Origin: Streptomyces sp. Ncost-T10-10d
GTDB lineage: Bacteria > Actinomycetota > Actinomycetes > Streptomycetales > Streptomycetaceae
Length of the DNA stretch: 64,000 bases
Direction: 5' to 3'
NCBI RefSeq assembly: GCF_900091955.1
Contig: NZ_FMDF01000152.1
Location: 48,014-112,013, forward strand
Every line of letters begins with the position of its first letter. The stretch's first letter is position 1. Positions 42,899 to 50,958 of the stretch are shown piece by piece. The notes beneath the pieces are model-generated. The model was not told where the DNA came from and did not search any database. It saw only the letters and a program-made list of their open reading frames with translations. A program made the translations under genes and the position numbers.

Positions 42899-43339
42899 AT
42901 GATGTCTGCCGAGACCGCGGACCGTTTCCGCGCCGCCGTCGAGAAGCGCGATCTCGCCGCACTGGACGACCTGTTCACCGAGGACGTTCGCCTCTACAGC
43001 CCGGTGAAGTTCACTCCGTTCGAGGGGCGGCCCATGGTGCTTGGGCTGTTCGGGGTCCTGCTGCGTACGTTCGAGGAATTCCGCTACGTCGGCCACTTCG
43101 ATGGATCGGCGGAGACCAGCACGGACGCGGCGCAGGCTCCGTCCGAGATTCTGCTCTTCCGGGCGAATGTGAACGGCAAACAGATTCATGGCATCGACCT
43201 GCTGCAGTTCGACGAGGCGGGCTTGATCAAGGAGTTCACGGTGATGGTTCGCCCGCAGTCCGCGGTGCAGGCCCTGGGTGCGGCGGTCCTGGAGGGTCTG
43301 GTCAGGGACGGCCTCGTCCCGGCTCCGGACGCGGGCTGA
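42899..43339 (+). CDS. SnoaL/NTF2-like protein
   Basis: A 146-residue cone-shaped alpha+beta barrel protein: ADRFRAAVEKRDLAALDDLFTEDVRLYSPVKFTPFEGRPMVLGLFGVLL and IHGIDLLQFDEAGLIKEFTVMVRP are typical SnoaL-like segments. Such proteins bind small hydrophobic ligands and include cyclases and isomerases; the reaction is not predictable. GGAGGCTG before ATG 42899 (a second ATG follows immediately). Likely target of the divergent PadR regulator. Confidence 0.85.
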   Translation: MMSAETADRFRAAVEKRDLAALDDLFTEDVRLYSPVKFTPFEGRPMVLGLFGVLLRTFEEFRYVGHFDGSAETSTDAAQAPSEILLFRANVNGKQIHGIDLLQFDEAGLIKEFTVMVRPQSAVQALGAAVLEGLVRDGLVPAPDAG

Positions 43340-43467
43340 ATCGCGCCACAACGGTGGGAAGGGGCGCCCGATGGAGAGTGCGCGCATATCCCGAAAGACC
43401 CGCCCCTGCCAGCTGCTTGTGGCCTTTCCTGCCGTCCGTGGCCGACTGTCCCCGCCTGGTCGGCTCG

Positions 43468-43935
43468 TCAGAGGGCGAGGTCGCTCAGTCCGGGGTGGCC
43501 GTCCGGTCGGCGGCCCAGCGGCCAGTGGTACTTCCTGTCGGATTCCCGGATCGGTACGTCGTTGATGGACGCGTGCCGGGCGCTCATGAGCCCGTTCGCG
43601 TCGAACTCCCAGTTCTCGTTGCCGTATGAGCGGTACCAGTTGCCCGAGTCGTCATGGCACTCGTACGCGAACCGCACCGCGATCCGGTTGCCGTCGAAGG
43701 CCCAGAGCTCCTTGATGAGCCGGTAGTCGAGCTCCCTGGCCCATTTCCGGGCCAGGAAGGCGACGATTTCGTCGCGTCCGATAACCCATTCGCCGCGATT
43801 TCGCCACTGGGAGTCCTCGGTGTAGGCGAGTGCCACCTTCTCGGGCGTCCGGGAATTCCAGGCGTCCTCGGCCAGCCTGACCTTCTCGATCGCAGACTCG
43901 CGTGTGAACGGCGGAACCGGGGGATGCGCGGTCAT
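43468..43935 (-). CDS. DUF1348 / NTF2-like protein
   Basis: A 155-residue protein of the DUF1348 group within the NTF2-like superfamily: PPFTRESAIEKVRLAEDAWN, TEDSQWRNRGEWVIGRDEIVAFLARKWARELDYRLIKELWAF, FAYECHDDSGNWYRSYGNENWEFDANGLM and GRRPDGHPGLSDLAL near the end are strongly conserved in this family. AGGAGAG lies upstream of ATG 43935. Function unknown. It is convergent with the SnoaL-like gene. Confidence 0.9.
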   Translation of the reverse strand: MTAHPPVPPFTRESAIEKVRLAEDAWNSRTPEKVALAYTEDSQWRNRGEWVIGRDEIVAFLARKWARELDYRLIKELWAFDGNRIAVRFAYECHDDSGNWYRSYGNENWEFDANGLMSARHASINDVPIRESDRKYHWPLGRRPDGHPGLSDLAL

Positions 43936-44073
43936 GATCTCTCCTGTGGCATGTGATCTCGGGGTGAACCCCGAGGGTATGGCCAGTTGGGCCCGGTGAG
44001 GGCTGACCGAAAGTCGCCTGTGTCGCCGACTCCGGCCGAAGTCGGTGCTCTTGATGTGAACGCGTCGATGGGT

Positions 44074-44089
44074 ATGGTCCAGTCCAAGT
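44074..44089 (+). promoter_or_regulatory. DasR-like (dre) site upstream of the LPMO remnant
   Basis: ATGGTCCAGTCCAAGT resembles the chitin-regulon dre consensus (TGGTCTAGACCA) at most positions. It lies ~165 bp upstream of the decayed chitin-active LPMO gene. The rest of the 43936-44251 gap shows no gene. Confidence 0.4.
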
Positions 44090-44251
44090 GCAAGGTTGTC
44101 TTCCGGACGCCTGCAACTTCAGGGCAGACGTGGTGATGGGTCTTGCCGCGCCCTTCGCGCCTCTTGGCCCCCACACTGGAGAGGCCGGCCTGCCACTGCT
44201 GGGCCCCCACGGCCCGACCGCGTGCAGTGACGCCTCATGTGAAGGAGAAGC

Positions 44252-44610
44252 ATGCACACGAAAAGGAAGACGGCCGCGGCTATCGGTGCCCTACTCGCAC
44301 CCGTACTGGCCGTGAGCCTTCCGGCCGGTTCCGCCGACGCCCACGGATACATCTCGTCACCTCCGAGCCGTCAGGCTCAGTGTGCCGCCGGACTGTGAGC
44401 TGTGGTGACATCAAGTACGAGCCGCAGAGCGTGGAAGGTCCCAAAGGGCTGACCAACTGCAGCGGTGGCAACAGCCGGTTCGCCGAACTCGACGACGACT
44501 CCAAGGGGTGAAAGGTCACCCCCGTGAGACGGACCACTTCCTTCCCATGGGTCCTGACAGCCCGGCACGCCACAAGCACATGGCAGTACTTCGCCGACGG
44601 CCGGAAGACA
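44252..44610 (+). pseudogene. Decayed AA10 lytic polysaccharide monooxygenase (chitin-binding type)
   Basis: GAAGGAGAAGC precedes the ATG. A signal peptide (MHTKRKTAAAIGALLAPVLA...AGSADA) ends at the copper-brace His of HGYISSPPSRQAQCAAG. A one-base shift causes the stop at 44396-44398. The next frame continues VSCGDIKYEPQSVEGPKGLT, NCSGGNSRFAELDDDSKG, then TGA (44509-44511) where the family has Trp. The same frame resumes KVTPVRRTTSFPWVLTARHA to WQYFADGRK and then loses homology at ~44600. The gene is therefore inactivated by frameshift, nonsense mutation and 3' truncation. Confidence 0.85.
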
Positions 44611-45158
44611 AGGAGTTCGTCATGGATCCCTTCGGAAAGGGCGTCAGCGGCTCCTCGCGACAGGAATTCGACGCGCTGATGAGGCCGTTCCTGGAGGACC
44701 GTGACATGCTCGCGGACCGGTTGTCCGCCGTGGTCGCCACCGGCGCGGGGCTGTCCGAGGTGGACGCCTCCCGCATCGCGGCCATCGGGTTCTGCTTCGG
44801 CGGACTGTGCGTGCTCGATATGGCCCGGACAGGTGCACCCGTCACGGGGTATCCGCCGTCCACGGCATGCTGACCCCGCCGCCAGGACTGACTCCGCGGA
44901 AGACCGGCTGCAGGGTTGCGGTGTACCACGGTTGGGACGACCCATTCGCGCGACCGGAAGATGTTGTCGCACTGGCGGGAACTCGCCGATGCCGGGGCCG
45001 ACTGGCAGTTCCACGCATTCGGCCGGACCATGCACTCCTTCATGGCGGAAGGCGCCGACCGGCCCGAGCTGGGGATCGCGTACAACGCTCGATCCGCCGA
45101 GCGGGCCTGGTCGGGGCTGCGAGGATTCCTGGCGGAGTGCCTCGACCCGAGCGACTGA
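44611..45158 (+). pseudogene. Decayed dienelactone hydrolase, 5'-truncated
   Basis: Homology starts abruptly with EFVMDPFGKGVSGSSRQEFD after the LPMO remnant. The nucleophile motif AAIGFCFGGLCVLDMARTGAPVTG is intact (Cys). A frameshift follows to VSAVHGMLTPPPGLTPRKTG and VAVYHGWDDPFARPEDVV. A second shift leads to RELADAGADWQFHAFGRTMH and ends ERAWSGLRGFLAECLDPSD, stop at 45158. The three frames in order reproduce a DLH-family alpha/beta-hydrolase missing ~50 N-terminal residues. Confidence 0.8.
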
Positions 45159-45275
45159 CCTCCCAGGAGGATCAGGCGCATCTGCGGCCTGACTGCTCCC
45201 GCGACTGTGCTCCGATCATACGGAGCGCCCCTTGACAGCCCGGCATCGCAGGGCGTCGCGACCAGCACCGGACGT

Positions 45276-46811
45276 TCATCGAGAACCGTCTCCGTCCGTG
45301 AAGTACGACGCGAGAGCCCGGCCTCGTCGTCCGGTCGTCGTGGTCTGCGTCGACGGCAGCAAGGACGATAACCACGACCGGGCCGTCGCGGACGGCCGGA
45401 TGTGCTTCCTGGAGCGGTTGCTGCGACAGGGCAGCGATCTGCGGGCGGACTGCATCACGCCGGCGTCAGCCGACCCGGCCGCCGGCCCGCACGGGGCGAT
45501 GACGTGCAACCCGATGCCGCGCTCGCGCAGCACGGCGCCGAGGGGCACCAAGTGCAGCCCGGAGCGGGAGAGTAACAGCATGGCGGCCGCCAGCAGGGCG
45601 CCGCCAGTGATAGCCACCGCCGCGGTGCCGAACGCTGCGGCGAGGACCGGGGCGGACAGCTGGCCAACGGGGACCGACGCGAACGAGCCGAAGTCGTCGT
45701 AGGCACCGACCCGGGAGATCAGTCGTTCCGGGACGTGGATGTGCCAGACCGTCGACCACACGACGGTGAAGAAGTCGGCGGCCACCCCGGCGGCGAATGC
45801 CGCCGCGGCCAGCCAGAAGGTGTTCGCGCCGGTGCCGAGGAGGATCAGCGGGACGGCGGTCAGGGTCATCGAGGACAGGGCCGGCACCATTGGCCGCCGT
45901 ACCGTCAGCTTCACCATCACCATGCTGGCGAGCAGCGCCCCGGCGGCGCGGGCGCTCAGCACCAGGCCCCAGCCCTCGGCGCCGATCGTGTCGTCGGCGA
46001 TCACCGGGCCGAGGATCTGCCAGACGCCCATGTTGACGGCGTTGAAGACGGCGAAGGCCAGCGTCACCGACCAGATCCACGGCTTGGCGCTGAAGTAGCC
46101 CCAGCCCTGCCGCAGTTCCTCGAGCATCGTCGGGCCGCCCTTGGCGCGGGATGGCAGGTCGGGGAGTGAGATCCGGGCGAAGCAGACGGCCGCCAGGAGG
46201 AAGGACGCGGCGTCCGCGGCGATCGCCCAGCCGCCTCCGACGGAAACCGTCAGCAGGCCGGCAGCGGTCGGGCCGACTATCCGGGTGGTGTTCCTGGCTG
46301 AGGCCAGCAGGGAGTTGGCCTGCTGTATGCCGCGTCCGATCGCCAGCTGCGGGACGATGCCGCGCATCGCCGGGGTGGTCAGTGCCTGGAAGATGCCGTT
46401 GAGGGCGGACAGCGGCAACAGGAGCGCGGGGTGCTGGTGGGTGAGGAGGAGGATCGCCACGCCGGCCTGGCTGATGCCGGCGCCCAGGCTGGTGAGGCGG
46501 AGCACGGTGTCGCGGCGGTAGCGGTCGGCGATGCCCCCGCCGATGATCAACGTCGCGATCATCGGGACCATGGAGGCGGTGATGACCGCGGACAGCCAGA
46601 CGGCGCTGTCGGTGACCTCCAGTACGCCGAAGGCCAGCGCGACGGGCGACATGGCGCTGCCGGCCTTTGAGATCGACCAACCGGTGAAGAACCACCGGAA
46701 GGCGGAAGAGCGGAGCGGCCGCCCGGACGCGAGACTTGTGCTGGATGCCAGTAGCGCATCGGTTCTGGGTGGTTCGCGATCCCGATTTTCAGGCGCATCT
46801 GTTTCAGGCAC
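45276..46811 (-). CDS. MFS transporter (enterobactin-exporter/EntS-like class) with altered C-terminus
   Basis: A 511-codon frame with ~12 hydrophobic segments. Typical: RSSAFRWFFTGWSISKAGSAM, GGGIADRYRRDTVLRLTSL, LNGIFQALTTPAMRGIVPQLA, and later LLAAAMLLLSRSG. The normal end of the family is near LRERGI. After that (from ~45480 down) the last ~65 codons are the antisense of a truncated phosphonoacetate-hydrolase gene, so the native stop was lost in a recombination. TTA codon at 45573-45575 (codon 413). GTG 46811 start without a strong ribosome-binding site. Function may persist, as the core is complete. Confidence 0.8.
   Translation of the reverse strand: MPETDAPENRDREPPRTDALLASSTSLASGRPLRSSAFRWFFTGWSISKAGSAMSPVALAFGVLEVTDSAVWLSAVITASMVPMIATLIIGGGIADRYRRDTVLRLTSLGAGISQAGVAILLLTHQHPALLLPLSALNGIFQALTTPAMRGIVPQLAIGRGIQQANSLLASARNTTRIVGPTAAGLLTVSVGGGWAIAADAASFLLAAVCFARISLPDLPSRAKGGPTMLEELRQGWGYFSAKPWIWSVTLAFAVFNAVNMGVWQILGPVIADDTIGAEGWGLVLSARAAGALLASMVMVKLTVRRPMVPALSSMTLTAVPLILLGTGANTFWLAAAAFAAGVAADFFTVVWSTVWHIHVPERLISRVGAYDDFGSFASVPVGQLSAPVLAAAFGTAAVAITGGALLAAAMLLLSRSGLHLVPLGAVLRERGIGLHVIAPCGPAAGSADAGVMQSARRSLPCRSNRSRKHIRPSATARSWLSSLLPSTQTTTTGRRGRALASYFTDGDGSR
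45298..45465 (+). pseudogene. 5' fragment of a phosphonoacetate hydrolase-like gene
   Basis: GTG 45298 opens VKYDARARPRRPVVVVCVDG, then SKDDNHDRAVADGRMCFLERLLRQGSDLRADC, matching the N-terminus of PhnA-type phosphonoacetate hydrolases (alkaline-phosphatase superfamily, metal-binding VVCVDGS). Homology stops at ~45465, where the sequence becomes the antisense of the MFS C-terminus. More than 80% of the expected gene is missing. Confidence 0.6.
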
Positions 46812-46976
46812 AAGGGGTGATGCTGCCAGCGCGTGCAGGATTCATCAAGTGATTTCCGGAGTGGGTGATCGCCGCCGGGCGCCTGCCCGGAACAGGCACG
46901 ACAGATGCCGCAAGGCGGATCGCGGGGCAATGACGTGCGGGCTCACCGACGGGCGTCGCTCGGGTGCCAACTGGCT

Positions 46977-47178
46977 TAGACCGACCAGCAAATGGGGGGC
47001 GGCGTCGCGGGGCTGGGCACGCGCATCTGCCGCGTTGTCGTCAATCACCATGGCTCCTTCCCCAAGCTCTCGGCTGCGCTCGAGCAGGGGAGACCCCATC
47101 TGTCTCAATCCTCCGCCTTGCAGCTGCACGCACCCAGCCCCGCTCCTTCTCCCACCCCCCATTTGCCGGTCGGTCTTA
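46977..47178. mobile_element. MITE-like element with long inverted ends
   Basis: Left end TAGACCGACCAGCAAATGGG... (from 46977) is mirrored by a right end that reads, on the other strand, TAAGACCGACCGGCAAATGG... (ending at 47178). Both continue into a G-run and share GGGGCTGGG ~20 bp further in, giving inverted ends of about 45-50 bp around ~200 bp total. No transposase is encoded. The left end recurs at 63945-64000. A target duplication is not clear (TTA/TTA flanks at best). Confidence 0.65.
47060..47090. repeat. Hairpin inside the MITE-like element
   Basis: CCCC-AA-GCTC ... GAGC-A-GGGG stem (47060-47069 with 47082-47090). It reads CCCCAAGCTCTCGGCTGCGC then TCGAGCAGGGG. Similar short hairpins are, to my knowledge, a frequent dispersed motif in Streptomyces intergenic DNA. 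Confidence 0.6.
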
Positions 47179-47249
47179 TTCGCACTCCTCTGTTCAGCCG
47201 TGGAATCATCGGCCGCCGGATAGGGAGGCATCCCTGTGAAGGGCGGTGC

Positions 47250-47450
47250 ATGTGGTTGCCGGCCGGGAGTTGGGACAACACGTTGTTCTCGGGCACGGCT
47301 GCCTCCTATGCGCGTGGGAGGGTTCCTTATGCCCCGGGCCTGGGGGACACGCTCGCCGAAGCACTGAAACTTGACGGGCGGGGACGCCTTCTCGACGTGG
47401 GATGCGGGCCGGGCACGCTCGCCCTGAGTCTGGCGCACTTGTTCGGCGAG
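47250..47450 (+). pseudogene. 5' fragment of a class I SAM methyltransferase
   Basis: MWLPAGSWDNTLFSGTAASY, then ARGRVPYAPGLGDTLAEALKLDGRGRLLDVGCG, PGTLALSLAHLFGE: the N-terminus through SAM motif I of a methyltransferase. Homology ends at ~47450, and no continuation is seen in any frame. The gene begins ~70 bp after the MITE-like element. Confidence 0.7.
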
Positions 47451-47456
47451 CGGACC

Positions 47457-47680
47457 TGCTGTTGTGGTGCCCACCGGGCGATGTCTCCTCGATCAGGCGG
47501 TACTGGGTTCGGGCGCAGCCTGAACTCGGCGCCCTGCGCGTGCCGTTCGCAGAGCATGCCGCCGTACCACAGGGTTGGATCTGTGACTTCGAGTCGTTCG
47601 CCGAGTTCCTCATGGGGTGGGGCGAAGTCGTTGTGGAAGCCGACCGCCGTGGCTGGGGCATCGTCGGACTTCGCTGCTGA
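47457..47680 (+). pseudogene. C-terminal fragment of an unidentified protein
   Basis: A forward frame reads LLLWCPPGDVSSIRRYWVRA...PQGWICDFESFAEFLMGWGE and VVVEADRRGWGIVGLRC then stop at 47680. The composition looks protein-like (aromatic spacing, clean C-terminus), but it has no start and is fused to the methyltransferase fragment. I do not recognise the family. Confidence 0.35.
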
Positions 47681-48804
47681 TCCCCGGAGCGCTGAGTGCC
47701 CGACAGCTGAGGACGTTCAAGCGCACGCGGCTGAGGAGCCAAAGCCAACTACGCGCTCTCGACAACCCGCACGTGTACGTACGCCGCGCAGCCGCCCGAC
47801 AAACGAAACCGCCTGCGAGGGCGCTGGTCCGGCTGATGCGGGACACCGGCACCGCACAGACGGCGCGGCACCCCATGAGAGGAACGACCGGCTGCCTGCC
47901 GGCCTGTAGGTGGCCTCCGGCAGCGAACCGCCGGCGGAGATGGCCCGGCTGCTGGAGGCGTTCGAGGGGCGTCGCGTCGTATCTCCGAGCCGGTTCAGCC
48001 TGTGCGGCGGCCCGGCCGTATCTCGGGCAAGGCGATGGAGGACGCCCTGCAGCGCGCCCGGCAGGCCTGCACCCCGGACGTGGTTGAGCTCGACGATGAC
48101 GAGCAGGGGCGTGCGGGGCCGGCGCCCATCAGCCGTCACGCGGCCTTGCCCAGCAGGTCATTGCTCGCCTGGGGCAACGATGTCCTTGCGCTCCCCGTGG
48201 AGCCGGCTGCGCCCGGCGTCGTCGAGGATCCGGTGCTCACCGTGCCGGACTGACGCAGCCGGCTGCGCGTGCAGTGTGCTCTTGGCTTCGTTGGCCTTGC
48301 GCAGTCTCTGCGCGGACCACAGCTGGGCTTGGGTGCCGTCGTACCCCAGGATGGTGAGAGCACGATCGTGGGTGCATCCGAGGGGCGCGGAGCCGGGCGG
48401 CAGGACATCCCTCCGCTTCGACCGGCTGCACGCCGGGGCCGACAACGGCTCCACGGACGGTTACTGCAGGTCAGGGCGAGCGGGACCGCGGATGACGGGC
48501 ATTCAGGGCGGTGGCATCTACCTCCAGCCCGGGTTGTGTCAACAGAGACACGCTGTCACTAAAGGGTGAGCGGGCATCAGCAAGTCGCCCGGACAGGCTA
48601 ACGGCACATCAACTAAGCCATTTTTAAAGGTGATTGATGTTTTGTCAGATTAAATGGAAATAGCATATGGGTGTCTCGTGTACCCCGTTTGGCGCCCCGG
48701 CTCCAACCTTTCCAACGTGTCCGATATGACAGCTATCGGGGCCGTTAGTACGTTCAATCACGGGCCAGCTGCTCAGCCGGCCTCTCTGAGACAGGAGAAG
48801 TGAC
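47681..48804. other. Long decayed stretch without a recognisable gene
   Basis: 1.1 kb in which open frames on both strands change continually and none has a ribosome-binding site with recognisable homology. The last part (about 48608-48665) is unusually AT-rich (for example CATTTTTAAAGGTGATTGAT) and probably serves as promoter region of the next gene. Confidence 0.5.
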
Positions 48805-49398
48805 ATGGTTACGCGTTCCACTGTCGTTACCGCCGCTCTTGCGGCTGCCGCGGCCCTGGCCGCCACCGGCATCACCTACGCCTCGGCCGCCTCCTCCGAG
48901 CCGGCCCAGGCAGCCCCGGTAGTCCAGCAGGCCGCCGCCCCCGTGTCGGCCCTCGACGGCGGCGACGCCGGCAAGGGTGGCGAGGGCAAGGGCAACGAGG
49001 GCCGGGGTGGGGGCTACGAGAACAAGGGTGGTGGCAACGAGAACAGGGGTCACCGGGAACACTTCAGGGGCCGGATCCAGATCAACGAGCGCACCTACAC
49101 CGCCGAGGGCGGCGGCTGCATCACGGTGGTCAGCGGTCTCGGTTCCAAGACCCTCAACATCCGCAACGAGAGCCGCCGGACCGTCGAGGTCTTCCGTGGT
49201 GCGACCTGCGACAACGGCGCCCCGCTGGCGACCGTCGGCCCCTGGAGCTCCAGTGACGGCGTCCACCCGGGTCGCGTCAAGGGCGGCGTGAAGGTCCGCA
49301 ACGGAGTTGTGGCCAGCTTCCGAGTGATCGAGCGCCACCACGGCGGCGGCAAGGGCGGCGACTTCGGCGAGGGCGACGACTTCGGCGACGACTACTGA
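48805..49398 (+). CDS. Secreted protein with Gly/Lys/Asn-rich linker, unknown function
   Basis: A 197-residue exported protein: signal peptide MVTRSTVVTAALAAAAALAA...YASAASS, a Pro/Ala/Gln-rich stretch, a Gly-rich polar linker (GGDAGKGGEGKGNEGRGGGY, ~53-80), then a compact beta-type domain (RIQINERTYTAEGGGCITVV, GSKTLNIRNESRRTVEVFRGATCDNG, VKVRNGVVASFRVIER) with two Cys that can pair, and a Gly/Asp tail. It resembles small secreted Streptomyces proteins of unknown role. GACAGGAGAAGTGAC before ATG 48805. A strong terminator follows. Confidence 0.85.
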   Translation: MVTRSTVVTAALAAAAALAATGITYASAASSEPAQAAPVVQQAAAPVSALDGGDAGKGGEGKGNEGRGGGYENKGGGNENRGHREHFRGRIQINERTYTAEGGGCITVVSGLGSKTLNIRNESRRTVEVFRGATCDNGAPLATVGPWSSSDGVHPGRVKGGVKVRNGVVASFRVIERHHGGGKGGDFGEGDDFGDDY

Positions 49399-49480
49399 GA
49401 CCGGTGATCGAGCACCCTCACGGTGGTCGGTAACCGAGCACCAGTACAAAGGCCGGTGATTGATTCACCCGCCTGACATA

Positions 49481-49513
49481 GAACCCCGGCCCGCCGGAAT
49501 CGGGCCGGGGTTC
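49481..49513. terminator. Strong hairpin terminator
   Basis: Perfect 13-bp stem GAACCCCGGCCCG (49481-49493) / CGGGCCGGGGTTC (49501-49513) with a 7-nt loop, 83 bp after the secreted-protein stop. Confidence 0.92.
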
Positions 49514-49921
49514 CAGTCTGGATTCTTCTGCCATGCCATTCTAGAGCCGGACGGTGAGTTGCTGCCAGCCCAGCCGGAACAGCCGCGCGCCGTACACGGC
49601 CTTCCCCTGTCGCAAGGACCATGCGACCGGGTGGCACAACGTGGCACCAGCGCTGCGGACGCCGCCCACGTCCCGGGCGTGCAGGAACCCGCCCAAGCGG
49701 TACGGACAGGGCCCTGATCGCCCTTTCCCGCCCCCGTGGTCGCATGCGGACCGCACTTGTGCCTCGTTGCAGGTCGTGAGTGCCCCGGGCCGGATGGACG
49801 TAACCGCCGGGGGAAGCAGCTGCTGGTGCCGGATGGGCCGGGCCGGCCGGTGGTGCCGCCGACCGACGCGAAATGTCCGGGCGCCGTCTCCACACAGCCT
49901 GCGACATCGCGTATGCCTTCG
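49514..49921. other. Gene-free stretch
   Basis: 408 bp between the terminator and the GPP34 gene stop. Several short frames exist, none with a recognisable family or start signal. Confidence 0.45.
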
Positions 49922-50530
49922 TTATTCGCCTCGCCAGACGTTGTCGAAGGCCGCCTCGTCGAGGGCTCGCCGTTGCCGTTGGAACTCCAGATCCCTCAGC
50001 GCGTCATCAACGGCGGCGAGCACCGTCGCCACAGCATCGTCGGCCACGCACGGGGATTCGCCAATCGGCTTGTCACGGATTCCGACGGCCGCTGCAAGGG
50101 CGGCGAGTACGGGCTCATCCGATGTCCAGCGCTCGGCCGCCTCGCGGCGAGCGGGTGAATCGACCAACACCAGCTTACTGGCTACGGAGGGCATCCAGCG
50201 GGGGCGGCGTTGCCGAGTGAGCTGCCCTTCCGCCTCAAGGGCGTCCAGATAGGCCGTGGACAGGCCGCGGCCTCTGCGCCACAGCCAGTCTTCGAGCGAC
50301 TCGTACGGTGCCTGTCGGACGAGCGACGATGCGGCCTCATCCAACAGGCGATCAGCCATGGCCGGCGGGTGGCTCGGCACGATCTGATCGCCGTCCAGTC
50401 TGACGGCCTGGGCGCTCAGGAGGTCGATCACCTCGGCTCCCGCGAGCGCAAGCGACAGATCGCCTCGCGCCACAGGGCGACTGGCCGCCATGTCCATGGC
50501 GGCGATCAACAGGTCCCGCGGTGTGGTCAT
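49922..50530 (-). CDS. GPP34 (GOLPH3/VPS74-like) family protein
   Basis: A 202-residue protein: MTTPRDLLIAAMDMAASRPV, ARGDLSLALAGAEVIDLLSAQAVRLDGDQIVP, WLWRRGRGLSTAYLDALEAEGQLTRQRRPRWMP. These match the bacterial GPP34 phosphoprotein family, structurally related to eukaryotic Golgi PI4P-binding GOLPH3. In Streptomyces the copies are numerous and of unknown role; lipid binding is plausible. ATG 50530; the longer frame to 50806 is ignored because homology begins exactly at MTTPRDLL. Confidence 0.88.
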   Translation of the reverse strand: MTTPRDLLIAAMDMAASRPVARGDLSLALAGAEVIDLLSAQAVRLDGDQIVPSHPPAMADRLLDEAASSLVRQAPYESLEDWLWRRGRGLSTAYLDALEAEGQLTRQRRPRWMPSVASKLVLVDSPARREAAERWTSDEPVLAALAAAVGIRDKPIGESPCVADDAVATVLAAVDDALRDLEFQRQRRALDEAAFDNVWRGE

Positions 50531-50958
50531 GAATGGCTCCGTGTCAGGGGCATCAGTAGCGTTGCGTCGTTGAGCAGCCGGTCCGGCGCCCGGCGTGACG
50601 CCGAGCGCCGAGGTCAGATGTAGATGCAGATGTCGATGGCCGCCGTGATCGCTTCGCGGACCTGCTGCGTGTAGTGGGCAGGGGTGAAGTCCGTCCGCCC
50701 CGACGCCGTCCACCAGCTTACGGAGCACGGACGGCGGCTGCATCCCGCGCTGATGGCCCCGGCCCGCTGGGAGAGCGCATATCCCGGCAGAGGCCGGTGT
50801 CGGCACGAGGTCCGACGCTCAGGTTCTTGTCGAAAGTCGCCTCGTACGGAACGCGGCGAGATCCACGAAGCCTTCCGCGGCCTCGCCACCCTGCCTCATC
50901 ACCCACCGACCCATCCAATGCCTTTGCCGGGCCCTTCTGCGCGCGCCACACTCGTCCG
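50531..50958. other. Divergent intergenic region
   Basis: 428 bp between the GPP34 and kinase-like starts. A minus-strand tail ending QQVREAITAAIDICIYI (stop near 50614) hints at a fragment, but no family is recognised. Confidence 0.4.

Noticed and set aside
47681..48570. Possible transposase fragments in short frames
   Set aside because: No DDE, HTH or other transposase motif could be read in any frame.
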